Assembly: GCA_937876055.1 (NCBI GenBank)
Contig: CALEIW010000140.1
Location: forward strand, 1-11,571
Origin: an uncultured euryarchaeote
GTDB lineage: Archaea; Thermoplasmatota; Poseidoniia; Poseidoniales; Thalassarchaeaceae
DNA: 11,571 nucleotides
Reading direction: 5' to 3'
The stretch's first letter is position 1; each line of letters begins with the position of its first letter. The position numbers were made by a program, and so were the translations under genes. Of the stretch, positions 5,736-11,571 are shown piece by piece. Under the pieces are notes generated by a model. That model ran no database searches and was not told where the DNA came from. It worked only from the letters and a program-made list of their open reading frames with translations.

Positions 5736-7136
5736 TTATTTTGCGTCCGGCGCTAGGAATTCCTCAAGGCGTCCTTCCCACATATCTCTCTTATCGGCTA
5801 ATTCAGAAAGCCATTCGCTCGCTCTATCGATACAAATCTGCTTCATTTCTCCAGCCAATAGTTTTCCAGATTCGTATTCTCTGGCAATCTTTGTTAACTC
5901 AGAGTCGTCCTCTTCAAAGAAGAATTGTAAATATTGGAATGCAACATCCTTGGAACAATCGCCACCGAGTCTTCGATGTTCCTCTACAGTTGGTTGACCC
6001 CCACTAAATGCCCGCTTTACCTTCTTGCTCATTTCCTCCTGAGTATCGTCCATGAAAATTGTAGTTTGTGGCTTAGAGGATGACATCTTTTCTCCAGTCA
6101 ACCCTATTGCAAACCTATGGTAGGTAGAACTTGGAGGCATTAGCCCCATTCCACCCAAGTCTCGTTCGAGTCGGAGGACACACATTCGGACTTGAGCAAT
6201 ATCGGAGGTATTTGCCCCAGGAATGTCTAATGTTCCATGTTTTGGATTTGAAATTAAATCAGAGTAACCCATTGGAGCTAATGACACCTTTAGTCTTTCA
6301 AAAATTGACTCCCTTACTTGTCTATCTACCCTACCATTTGCCGATACTCCAAAGGCTTCTAAGTTACTATCCTGAACTGATAGAGAAACCGTCAATCCTC
6401 CGGCTTTTCTAGGTTTTACGTTGAACCAATGGGTTTTCCCTGCAATTCCACGAGTAAGTCGCAAATGAGGATCTTGGTCAACACCAACTGGAACCACGAT
6501 AGGTCGCAATCCTCCAAATTCTTCCAATTGCGGATGAATAATATCTCCAACCTGGACCAAAGGTGCTTGCACATGTGCTAGATTAGTGTCACCTTTGAAG
6601 CCATAAATCGCTTCAAATTCAGAAAGATTTGTTCTGCGCCCCAGAGAAAAAGCAAGTCTCTGAACTTCGGGGCGGCCGCTCTGAAAGTATACATTGGTAG
6701 TTTTTGGATCAAGACCGAGTGCAGCGTAATTGTGGACATATTCCTTTAGAGCGGTTTTCCTTCCTTCTTCAAGGCTGGTCCCTCTAGTAGCTAAGGCTTC
6801 AAGGTCGGCTACTGTCACAGTGATGTCAGCACCTTGTTCCTGAAACCATCTAACTTGCTCGATAACCATTGAATGACCTAAGTGCATCCTGCCGCTGGGC
6901 ATGAGACCTGTCAATACACCAAACGGGTCAGAGCGCTCCATGCACCCAGTGACAACATCGAGGTCTCTATGAGCGAAAATAATCCCCCTACGATGTAACA
7001 TACTTGGATTAGGAACTTGAGTTAAATCAAGACTCTGTAGGCCGAATTGGTCACGTATCCGAGCATAATCTGTAGATTGCTCCGAGGACCAAGGATCGAT
7101 GCGACCGGCGTTTCCCACGCCTATACGAGAATACAC
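5736..7136 (-). CDS. trpS: Tryptophanyl-tRNA synthetase, long haloarchaeal-like form
   Basis: A class I synthetase of 466 residues that charges tRNA-Trp. The archaeal N-terminal I-D-P-W (13-16) and D-Y-x-x-I-R-x-x-F-G (23-32) are present. The HIGH motif is H-L-G-H at 85-88 (M-P-S-G-R-M-H-L-G-H) and KMSKS is K-M-S-S-S at 350-354. V-D-Q-D-P-H-x-R-L-T-R (219-229) is the family's tRNA/Trp-site segment. Between it and KMSSS lie about 120 residues, far more than in Pyrococcus- or human-type TrpRS; P-P-S-S-x-Y-H-R-F-x-x-G-L-T-G at 334-348 matches, from memory, the longer haloarchaeal TrpRS. The start is GTG 7136; an in-frame TGA lies two codons upstream, and a GAGGAG runs directly into the GTG, an odd zero spacing, so GTG at codon 7 or leaderless translation are alternatives. 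It is divergent from the oxidoreductase at 7218. Confidence 0.95.
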   Translation of the reverse strand: MYSRIGVGNAGRIDPWSSEQSTDYARIRDQFGLQSLDLTQVPNPSMLHRRGIIFAHRDLDVVTGCMERSDPFGVLTGLMPSGRMHLGHSMVIEQVRWFQEQGADITVTVADLEALATRGTSLEEGRKTALKEYVHNYAALGLDPKTTNVYFQSGRPEVQRLAFSLGRRTNLSEFEAIYGFKGDTNLAHVQAPLVQVGDIIHPQLEEFGGLRPIVVPVGVDQDPHLRLTRGIAGKTHWFNVKPRKAGGLTVSLSVQDSNLEAFGVSANGRVDRQVRESIFERLKVSLAPMGYSDLISNPKHGTLDIPGANTSDIAQVRMCVLRLERDLGGMGLMPPSSTYHRFAIGLTGEKMSSSKPQTTIFMDDTQEEMSKKVKRAFSGGQPTVEEHRRLGGDCSKDVAFQYLQFFFEEDDSELTKIAREYESGKLLAGEMKQICIDRASEWLSELADKRDMWEGRLEEFLAPDAK

Positions 7137-7217
7137 TCCTCAATCAACTAATCGCCCCAATAATGGGCCAAACACTCAACTGCAATCAGTCAAGAACTAA
7201 ACCGGGTTGGGGTAATT

Positions 7218-8273
7218 ATGGCCGTCGTGCATTGTTTGGGAACAGGATTAGTCGGTGCGTGGGTTGCAAAACGTTTAGCAACACTGGGGCATGAGGTTCA
7301 CGCCTATGATTTTCAGCCGCATCGAGTCATTGGGATTGATGGAATAACGGTGCATACAGGAGACGTATTAGACAATTTGATGTCAATGAGCAGAAATGGC
7401 CAAGTTGACATGGTTGTGAATATGTTACCCGGCGATATAGGACATATGGCAACCACCGATCTCGCAGAAAGTAGATATCGCGTGGTAGATTTAAGTTTCA
7501 GCAAACATACACCAGATAGGGATAATCAAAAGGCTCAAGATTACGGTGCTAGGATTCTTTGGGATGTAGGTATAGCACCTGGTTTATCGAATATGTTGCT
7601 AGCCTATGCAGATAGAAAAATCGGACCTTTGGAGAAAGCAGAAATTTGGGTAGGAGGGAATCCTACCGGACCGTATGGAGAATGGAAGTATATGGCTCCA
7701 TTTTCACCTATTGATGTAATTGCAGAATATACTAGGCCGGCGAGGGTGATTCGTCAGGGAGAAGAGGTAACTCTTCCTGCGTTAACTCAACGCCATATGG
7801 TAGATACGGGAGAACATGGTGAAATGGAGGCTTTTCTTACAGATGGATTACGTTCTGTGCTGAAATCAATTCCAGCAGTAGAAATGTCCGAATTTACCGT
7901 CAGATGGCCGGGCCATATCCAGAAATTTATCGAAGAAAAAGAATCAGGACGATTAGATGAAGAGAATTTAATTTTTGAATGGAGTTATGATCATAAAATT
8001 CCAGAATTTACCTGGATGAAGGTTAGGGCCGAGTCAAGGAGTGGAGAAGTTTTGGAATGGGAGGTTGAGGACCATGGAGGAGATGATGGTCATTCCATGG
8101 CCCGAGCAACCGGAATGGTAACAGCATGTTGTGTAGAAGCCTGGTTGCAGGACCCCGATATGTTACCAGTAGGGGTACATGCACCAGAATCATTGGGTAA
8201 CAATATAATCGCGTCAATTATCAAGACTATGAAATTGAATAATATCCGTATAGATGGCCCGGATATTGCTTAG
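7218..8273 (+). CDS. Saccharopine-dehydrogenase-family oxidoreductase
   Basis: A 351-residue cytoplasmic NAD(P)-dependent enzyme. The N-terminal Rossmann fold has G-T-G-L-V-G at 8-13 and an acidic residue, Asp31, at the end of the second strand, which suggests a preference for NAD. D-V-G-I-A-P-G-L-S-N (116-125), A-P-F-S-P-I-D-V-I-x-E-Y (160-171), V-R-W-P-G-H (228-233) and H-S-M-A-R-A-T-G (292-299) are landmarks shared with saccharopine dehydrogenases and their carboxynorspermidine-dehydrogenase relatives. These enzymes form or cleave a secondary amine between an amino acid or polyamine and an oxo acid. Which substrate is used here cannot be read from sequence, and no lysine- or polyamine-pathway gene is adjacent. 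ATG 7218 follows a G-rich GGGG at four bases. It converges with the secreted protein at 8289 (15-bp gap). Confidence 0.85.
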   Translation: MAVVHCLGTGLVGAWVAKRLATLGHEVHAYDFQPHRVIGIDGITVHTGDVLDNLMSMSRNGQVDMVVNMLPGDIGHMATTDLAESRYRVVDLSFSKHTPDRDNQKAQDYGARILWDVGIAPGLSNMLLAYADRKIGPLEKAEIWVGGNPTGPYGEWKYMAPFSPIDVIAEYTRPARVIRQGEEVTLPALTQRHMVDTGEHGEMEAFLTDGLRSVLKSIPAVEMSEFTVRWPGHIQKFIEEKESGRLDEENLIFEWSYDHKIPEFTWMKVRAESRSGEVLEWEVEDHGGDDGHSMARATGMVTACCVEAWLQDPDMLPVGVHAPESLGNNIIASIIKTMKLNNIRIDGPDIA

Positions 8274-8280
8274 TTAATTC

Positions 8281-8290
8281 GACAATTGTC
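8281..8290. repeat. 10-bp palindrome between convergent genes
   Basis: GACAATTGTC is a perfect palindrome between the oxidoreductase stop (8273) and the stop of the secreted protein gene (8289). It has no loop or T-tract, so it is not a clear terminator; it could be a chance motif or a protein site. Confidence 0.3.
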
Positions 8291-9389
8291 AATTATGAAC
8301 ATCCCTAGAAATTACAAATTTTACAGCGATTGGAGTGGCGATTAATATCCCGATAGCCAACACAGGTAGCCTCCAATCCATTTCTAATGCTGCAGGCCTC
8401 TCTATTAACCAAGTAAATCGAAGTGGTGAATTATGAAAATCAGAAGTCCAATCGTGAAGGTTTGTAACGTGGTGGCCGACTATACTTACAGAATGGTGTA
8501 ATCCATTGAAAGTAATCTGCGGATTGTGCGAAACTGAAACTTCTTCGGATTCAAAGAAGAATTCGACAACTACTCCTGGTTCTGCTGTAACATATGCTCC
8601 TCCGTCAACTGGCCGTATACCGGTTATCAGATGCTTTTGAGCAGCAGGGATAACTAACGCCTCTTCGCCATCAAATTGAATACTTGTTGGAGGTTCTGAC
8701 CATGAGAATAAGGCCGTCCCTGGGACTCCCCAAAAAGAGTCAGACAATGTGGAAATTCTGTATGTCTTTACCTGTGGATCTGAAGTCAAAATTCTGTCAT
8801 AGGACTCTCCAGATACTTTGTGACCATACCACTCACCCCAAGTAGTAAACCAAACCTCTTGAGATTTGAGCAAGGAAATAGCATCTTTATCCTCCCTGAT
8901 ATTGATATCGTGCCATCTAGCAATCCAATAGATACTGACTAGGCTGTCTCTTTCAGCGTTTTCCAGAGCCGACAAATTGGCTTGGCCTTTTTCAAGGCTG
9001 GTTAATCGTTCTACAACATTTAATCCATGGTCGTCGCCTTCAATCCTATCTCCAATAATTGAAAATCCAGCCTCAGATAATAGACGAGCAATATCTTCTG
9101 TCACGGGACCATTTGGGTGACCGAAGGAAATCGGTTGAGAGCCCCAACGTGATGCATCAGTGAATCGATTTACGTAATCTCTACACTCTTCAATTACCCA
9201 TGGATCATCTCTAACGTCTATCCCTTCAAACCCATGGCAGCCAAATTCATCTCCGAGTTCAAGCCTTTCTGGTCCGATGATATTTCTGAGCCAATTGTCA
9301 TCTTCCCATTCAGCAACAACTGCGGGCGCAGTCATTGGTAGCAAAATTATGCAACACATAACCAGACAGAGTACTCTAGGTATGCTCAC
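8289..9389 (-). CDS. Secreted, membrane-anchored protein of unknown function
   Basis: A 366-residue protein with export signals at both ends. Residues 1-26 form a signal peptide (R5, hydrophobic 6-18, then T-A-P-A-V-V-A with likely cleavage after A26). A transmembrane helix at about 341-360 is followed by S-R-D-V-H-N, so most of the protein should lie outside the cell, held by the C-terminal helix. The outer part has a possible disulfide (C51, C69), a mixed alpha/beta region up to about 235 rich in tryptophan (W-I-A-R-W-H, W-F-T-T-W-G-E-W), and a beta-rich region at 236-330 resembling an immunoglobulin-like or similar sandwich. S-F-G-H-P-N-G-P-V-T-E-D-I (88-100), with a downstream D-D-H, faintly recalls polysaccharide deacetylases, but this is not enough for an assignment. 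The start is GTG 9389 with no Shine-Dalgarno; a weak TATA-like GATACATAC about 20 bp upstream fits leaderless expression. Confidence 0.8.
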   Translation of the reverse strand: MSIPRVLCLVMCCIILLPMTAPAVVAEWEDDNWLRNIIGPERLELGDEFGCHGFEGIDVRDDPWVIEECRDYVNRFTDASRWGSQPISFGHPNGPVTEDIARLLSEAGFSIIGDRIEGDDHGLNVVERLTSLEKGQANLSALENAERDSLVSIYWIARWHDINIREDKDAISLLKSQEVWFTTWGEWYGHKVSGESYDRILTSDPQVKTYRISTLSDSFWGVPGTALFSWSEPPTSIQFDGEEALVIPAAQKHLITGIRPVDGGAYVTAEPGVVVEFFFESEEVSVSHNPQITFNGLHHSVSIVGHHVTNLHDWTSDFHNSPLRFTWLIERPAALEMDWRLPVLAIGILIATPIAVKFVISRDVHN

Positions 9390-9449
9390 AAGAATAGGGG
9401 GTAGTATGTATCAGAAGAAGTCATCGCACCTACGCAAAGCAATAATGCA

Positions 9450-9465
9450 GAGGAGGAGTCGGAGG
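9450..9465 (+). promoter_or_regulatory. Double Shine-Dalgarno of the acyltransferase gene
   Basis: GAGGAGGAG (9450-9458) and GGAGG (9461-9465) both precede ATG 9470, at 11 and 4 bases. Together they strongly mark this start and suggest efficient initiation. Confidence 0.6.
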
Positions 9466-9469
9466 AACG

Positions 9470-10246
9470 ATGGCCGGCTTGTCCGCTGATTCTTTAGAAA
9501 CGGTGGCGAAATTGACCGGGCTTGAGGGGTCGGGTAAAACCCATTCAACCCCAATGTTTTACAAAGGTTTGATTGAATTATCCCCATCATTAGTTAGAAC
9601 GATAACTAATGTAAGTTACAATGGAGTAAATAGAATTCCAAAAAATGGACCCGCCATACTGGTTGGTAACCACACATCGCACATCGACCCAATTGTCAAA
9701 ATCATGGGGGCAAAAAGACCTGTACATTATCTCGCAAAAGCAGAACATTTTGAAGACAAAAAATTCCAGAAATTGATGACTTCTACAGGACAAATTGAAA
9801 CCTTTCGAGAATCAGGGGGCGTAGAAGCATTAGCAAGTGCTGTAGACGTTCTTTCTGGAGGGAATGTTATGGGTATATTCCCCGAGGGAACTCGGTCTAG
9901 ATCAGATAAACCACCTTACCTTTCAAGGGGTAAGACTGGTGTTGCTAGATTAGCCGCTAGGTTTCCAGAAGTACCAGTTGTACCAATGGCAATTATTGGT
10001 GCGAGAAAATTCATGGCACCGGGTTCTGCGGTGGTTAATCCATTGGCGAAAGTGCAAGTCAATGTCGATAATCCAATCACCTTTGGAGACTGGTTAGGCG
10101 ATGAAGTCGGAGGGAATATGTCTGATGAAGACATTTCCAAAATTGCTGATTTAGACGAGCATGGGCAGAGGTCGATAATGAAATCACATTACAGAAGATT
10201 CACAGATCAATTAATCGAAAATTTGAGAGTATTGGGGGCACCATAA
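9470..10246 (+). CDS. PlsC-like 1-acylglycerol-3-phosphate acyltransferase
   Basis: A 258-residue acyltransferase. Motif I, N-H-T-S-H-I-D (67-73), holds the catalytic His68 and Asp73 (HX4D). F-P-E-G-T-R-S (137-143) is motif III, which binds the phosphate, and V-P-V-V-P-M-A-I-I-G (168-177) is the block IV proline motif. There is no long transmembrane helix; the enzyme is probably peripheral on the membrane. In bacteria and eukaryotes PlsC transfers an acyl chain to sn-2 of lysophosphatidate to make phosphatidate. That reaction is foreign to typical archaeal ether lipids, so here it could support ester lipids, or acylate another alcohol. The first 30 residues match nothing I know and may be a lineage extension. 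It is divergent from the secreted protein gene and followed after 80 bp by thyA on the same strand. Confidence 0.9.
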   Translation: MAGLSADSLETVAKLTGLEGSGKTHSTPMFYKGLIELSPSLVRTITNVSYNGVNRIPKNGPAILVGNHTSHIDPIVKIMGAKRPVHYLAKAEHFEDKKFQKLMTSTGQIETFRESGGVEALASAVDVLSGGNVMGIFPEGTRSRSDKPPYLSRGKTGVARLAARFPEVPVVPMAIIGARKFMAPGSAVVNPLAKVQVNVDNPITFGDWLGDEVGGNMSDEDISKIADLDEHGQRSIMKSHYRRFTDQLIENLRVLGAP

Positions 10247-10272
10247 TCAAAATTTCTTTTGCGAAAATTTGA
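10247..10272 (+). terminator. AT-rich hairpin and T-tract after the acyltransferase gene
   Basis: Directly after the stop codon, TCAAAATTTC and GAAAATTTGA (10247-10256 and 10263-10272) form an inverted repeat with one mismatch around a loop with a TTTT run. It may end transcription before thyA. The right arm also forms part of a 12-bp direct repeat, CGAAAATTTGAG, at 10216-10227 and 10262-10273. Confidence 0.35.
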
Positions 10273-10326
10273 GTCAAGATATCCGCATCCTTCATGGACT
10301 TCGGAGGTCCTGTAGGTTTAGTTGAC

Positions 10327-11121
10327 ATGGAGCAATACCTAGCATTCCTCGAACGGATCCTTGACGAAGGGATTGAAAAATCAGATCGTACTGGCACTGG
10401 AACAATTTCACTTTTCGGCCACCAAATGCGATTTGACTTATCCGAATCTTTTCCAGCCGTGACCACAAAAAAACTCCATTGGCCTAGTATAATCCATGAA
10501 TTATTGTGGTTTTTATCTGGAGATACTAACGTTTCCTATCTACAGGAAAATAACGTTCGAATATGGAACGAATGGGCTGACGAAGATGGTGACCTTGGAC
10601 CTGTTTATGGCAAACAATGGAGGAAATGGGAAACTAATGATGGCAGGATCGTAGACCAAATTGAAAACGCTATTGAAATGATAAAACAGAATCCAAATTC
10701 AAGAAGAATTATTGTTTCAGCTTGGAATGTTGGAGAATTGGAAGATATGGCCTTAATGCCTTGCCATGCTTTTTTCCAATTCTATGTCAACGAAGGAAAA
10801 TTGTCCTGCCAATTATACCAAAGAAGCGCTGATGCTTTTCTCGGTGTCCCATTCAATATTTCTTCATACAGTCTACTAACCTGTATGATGGCTCAAGTAT
10901 GCGGATTGCAACCCGGGGAATTTGTCTGGACTGGTGGAGATTGTCATTTGTATTTGAACCACTTAGAACAAGCCAAGGAACAAATTTCTAGGACACCACT
11001 TCCAATGCCTAAACTCAAGTTAGATGAGACCATCTCAGAAATAGATGGATTTACTGCAGAGAGTATTGAAATCCTCAATTATGAGCATCACCCACATATT
11101 TCGGCGCCAATTTCTGTTTGA
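10327..11121 (+). CDS. thyA: Thymidylate synthase, ThyA type
   Basis: A 264-residue enzyme converting dUMP and methylene-tetrahydrofolate to dTMP and dihydrofolate. Numbered from ATG 10327, the catalytic Cys146 (P-C-H-A-F-F-Q), Arg166 and Asp169 (Q-R-S-A-D), and Asn177 (P-F-N-I-S) fall at exactly the E. coli positions, and the length is identical. D-R-T-G-T-G-T, G-H-Q-M-R-F, I-I-H-E-L-L-W-F-L and D-L-G-P-V-Y-G-K-Q-W-R are intact. ATG 10294 would add 11 residues absent from the family and has no Shine-Dalgarno, whereas AGGT lies nine bases before ATG 10327, so the shorter form is preferred; leaderless use of 10294 cannot be excluded. The stop overlaps the folA Shine-Dalgarno. The close likeness to bacterial ThyA suggests acquisition from bacteria. 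Confidence 0.97.
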   Translation: MEQYLAFLERILDEGIEKSDRTGTGTISLFGHQMRFDLSESFPAVTTKKLHWPSIIHELLWFLSGDTNVSYLQENNVRIWNEWADEDGDLGPVYGKQWRKWETNDGRIVDQIENAIEMIKQNPNSRRIIVSAWNVGELEDMALMPCHAFFQFYVNEGKLSCQLYQRSADAFLGVPFNISSYSLLTCMMAQVCGLQPGEFVWTGGDCHLYLNHLEQAKEQISRTPLPMPKLKLDETISEIDGFTAESIEILNYEHHPHISAPISV

Positions 11122-11124
11122 GGT
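11120..11124 (+). promoter_or_regulatory. Shine-Dalgarno of folA overlapping the thyA stop
   Basis: GAGGT begins inside the thyA TGA (11119-11121) and ends six bases before ATG 11131. Ribosomes ending thyA would therefore be placed on the folA start, keeping the two enzymes in step. Confidence 0.65.
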
Positions 11125-11130
11125 AATAAT

Positions 11131-11571
11131 ATGCGTATGTCGATGATTGTGGCAATGGATGAAGAGGGCTGTATTGGAAGAGGGGAAGGACTCCCTTGGC
11201 GTTTAGCTTCTGACATGACTCGATTCAAACAGTTGACTGAGGGAGACGGGTTTAACGCCGTTATTATGGGAAGGAAAACTTGGGATTCACTTCCCGAAGC
11301 ATATCGGCCATTGCCTGAGCGATTAAACATCGTCATGTCTAGAGACACCGGATGGGAGGCAGATGGGGCAGAGACCGCTCTATACATCGGCCGAGCCATA
11401 GAAATCGCCTATGCAGATGGTTGCGATGAATGCTGGATTATTGGCGGAGCTCAGATTTACGAAATGTTTCTTAATCGTGTAGAAGAAATTCATCTTACCA
11501 CGGTCCAAACCAATAATAGTGGCGAAGTGAAATTTCCAGAATGGAATCGTGCTGAATGGTCTGAGGAAGTT
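11131..11571 (+). CDS. folA: Dihydrofolate reductase, C-terminus cut by the window end
   Basis: The first 147 codons of a dihydrofolate reductase, which regenerates tetrahydrofolate from the dihydrofolate that ThyA makes. Family landmarks are present in order: G-C-I-G (13-16), L-P-W-R-L-A-S-D (21-28) with Asp28 as the proton-relay acidic residue, the helix D-M-T-R-F-K-Q-L-T, I-M-G-R-K-T-W-D-S-L-P (45-55) for NADPH binding, R-L-N-I-V-M-S-R-D (64-72) and W-I-I-G-G-A-Q-I-Y (102-110). About 15-25 residues should be missing at the C-terminus. ATG 11131 is six bases after GAGGT; ATG 11137 (codon 3) is less well placed. It is coupled to thyA through the stop/Shine-Dalgarno overlap. The residue pattern is of chromosomal bacterial or haloarchaeal FolA type. 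Confidence 0.95.
   Translation, partial: MRMSMIVAMDEEGCIGRGEGLPWRLASDMTRFKQLTEGDGFNAVIMGRKTWDSLPEAYRPLPERLNIVMSRDTGWEADGAETALYIGRAIEIAYADGCDECWIIGGAQIYEMFLNRVEEIHLTTVQTNNSGEVKFPEWNRAEWSEEV

Noticed and set aside
7137..7217. CCCA-ATAA-TGGG inverted repeat between trpS and the oxidoreductase
   Set aside because: Four-base arms are too short to separate from chance, and no clear TATA box adjoins it.
9277..9489. 70-codon plus-strand frame across the secreted-protein start and the acyltransferase start
   Set aside because: Its content is the complement of a signal-peptide region followed by Shine-Dalgarno sequence read as arginines; no independent support.
1..11571. CRISPR array, tRNA or rRNA genes, insertion sequences, attachment sites
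   Set aside because: No regularly spaced repeats, tRNA cloverleaf, rRNA-like block, transposase or terminal inverted repeats were seen; the spacers between genes are too short for most of these.

Overview
The window reads as a gene-dense stretch of a euryarchaeal chromosome, most like the marine planktonic lineage Marine Group II (Ca. Poseidoniales) or a relative. The archaeal core is clear: an aCPSF1/FttA-type KH plus beta-CASP nuclease, an archaeal proteasome beta subunit, an archaeal SepF, a single-domain ZPR1 protein and a long TrpRS of the haloarchaeal kind. Mixed with this are genes of bacterial type: an acyltransferase with the PlsC motifs, a thymidylate synthase that aligns with E. 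coli ThyA residue for residue at its active site, and a dihydrofolate reductase. That mixture, plus secreted proteins with a lipobox or a C-terminal anchor, is what I would expect of surface-ocean Euryarchaeota. The taxonomic assignment is an inference from remembered family sequences, not a search result.

Layout. Positions 1-600 hold a truncated zinc-ribbon gene (minus) and a small two-helix membrane protein (plus), divergent from a short region with two TATA-like boxes. Positions 603-4503 are a minus-strand block: proteasome beta, then the FttA-type termination nuclease, then a subtilisin-like lipoprotein protease. Positions 4504-4708 form a divergent control region. Positions 4709-5731 are a tight plus-strand pair, sepF and zpr1, in which the sepF stop overlaps the zpr1 Shine-Dalgarno. 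TrpRS (minus) converges on zpr1 with 4 bp between them. A saccharopine-dehydrogenase-like oxidoreductase (plus) diverges from trpS and converges on a secreted, membrane-anchored protein of unknown function (minus). Positions 9470-11571 run plus: plsC-like acyltransferase, thyA, then folA (cut by the window end). thyA and folA look translationally coupled.

The genes fall into three themes: protein and RNA turnover (proteasome, FttA, extracellular protease), cell division and housekeeping (SepF, ZPR1, TrpRS), and precursor metabolism (dTMP/folate and phospholipid acylation). ThyA produces dihydrofolate and FolA reduces it, so that pair is a complete functional unit. There is no CRISPR array, tRNA, rRNA or insertion sequence that I can see. 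I do not see a wholly new multigene system. The strongest unexplained signals are a perfect 12-bp inverted repeat that captures the zpr1 ribosome binding site, a set of AATCCG sites in the proteasome leader, a hairpin with a T-tract just ahead of the termination-factor gene, and a SepF that lacks an obvious membrane-targeting helix. Base composition looks moderate (somewhat AT-rich, not counted) and even across the window.
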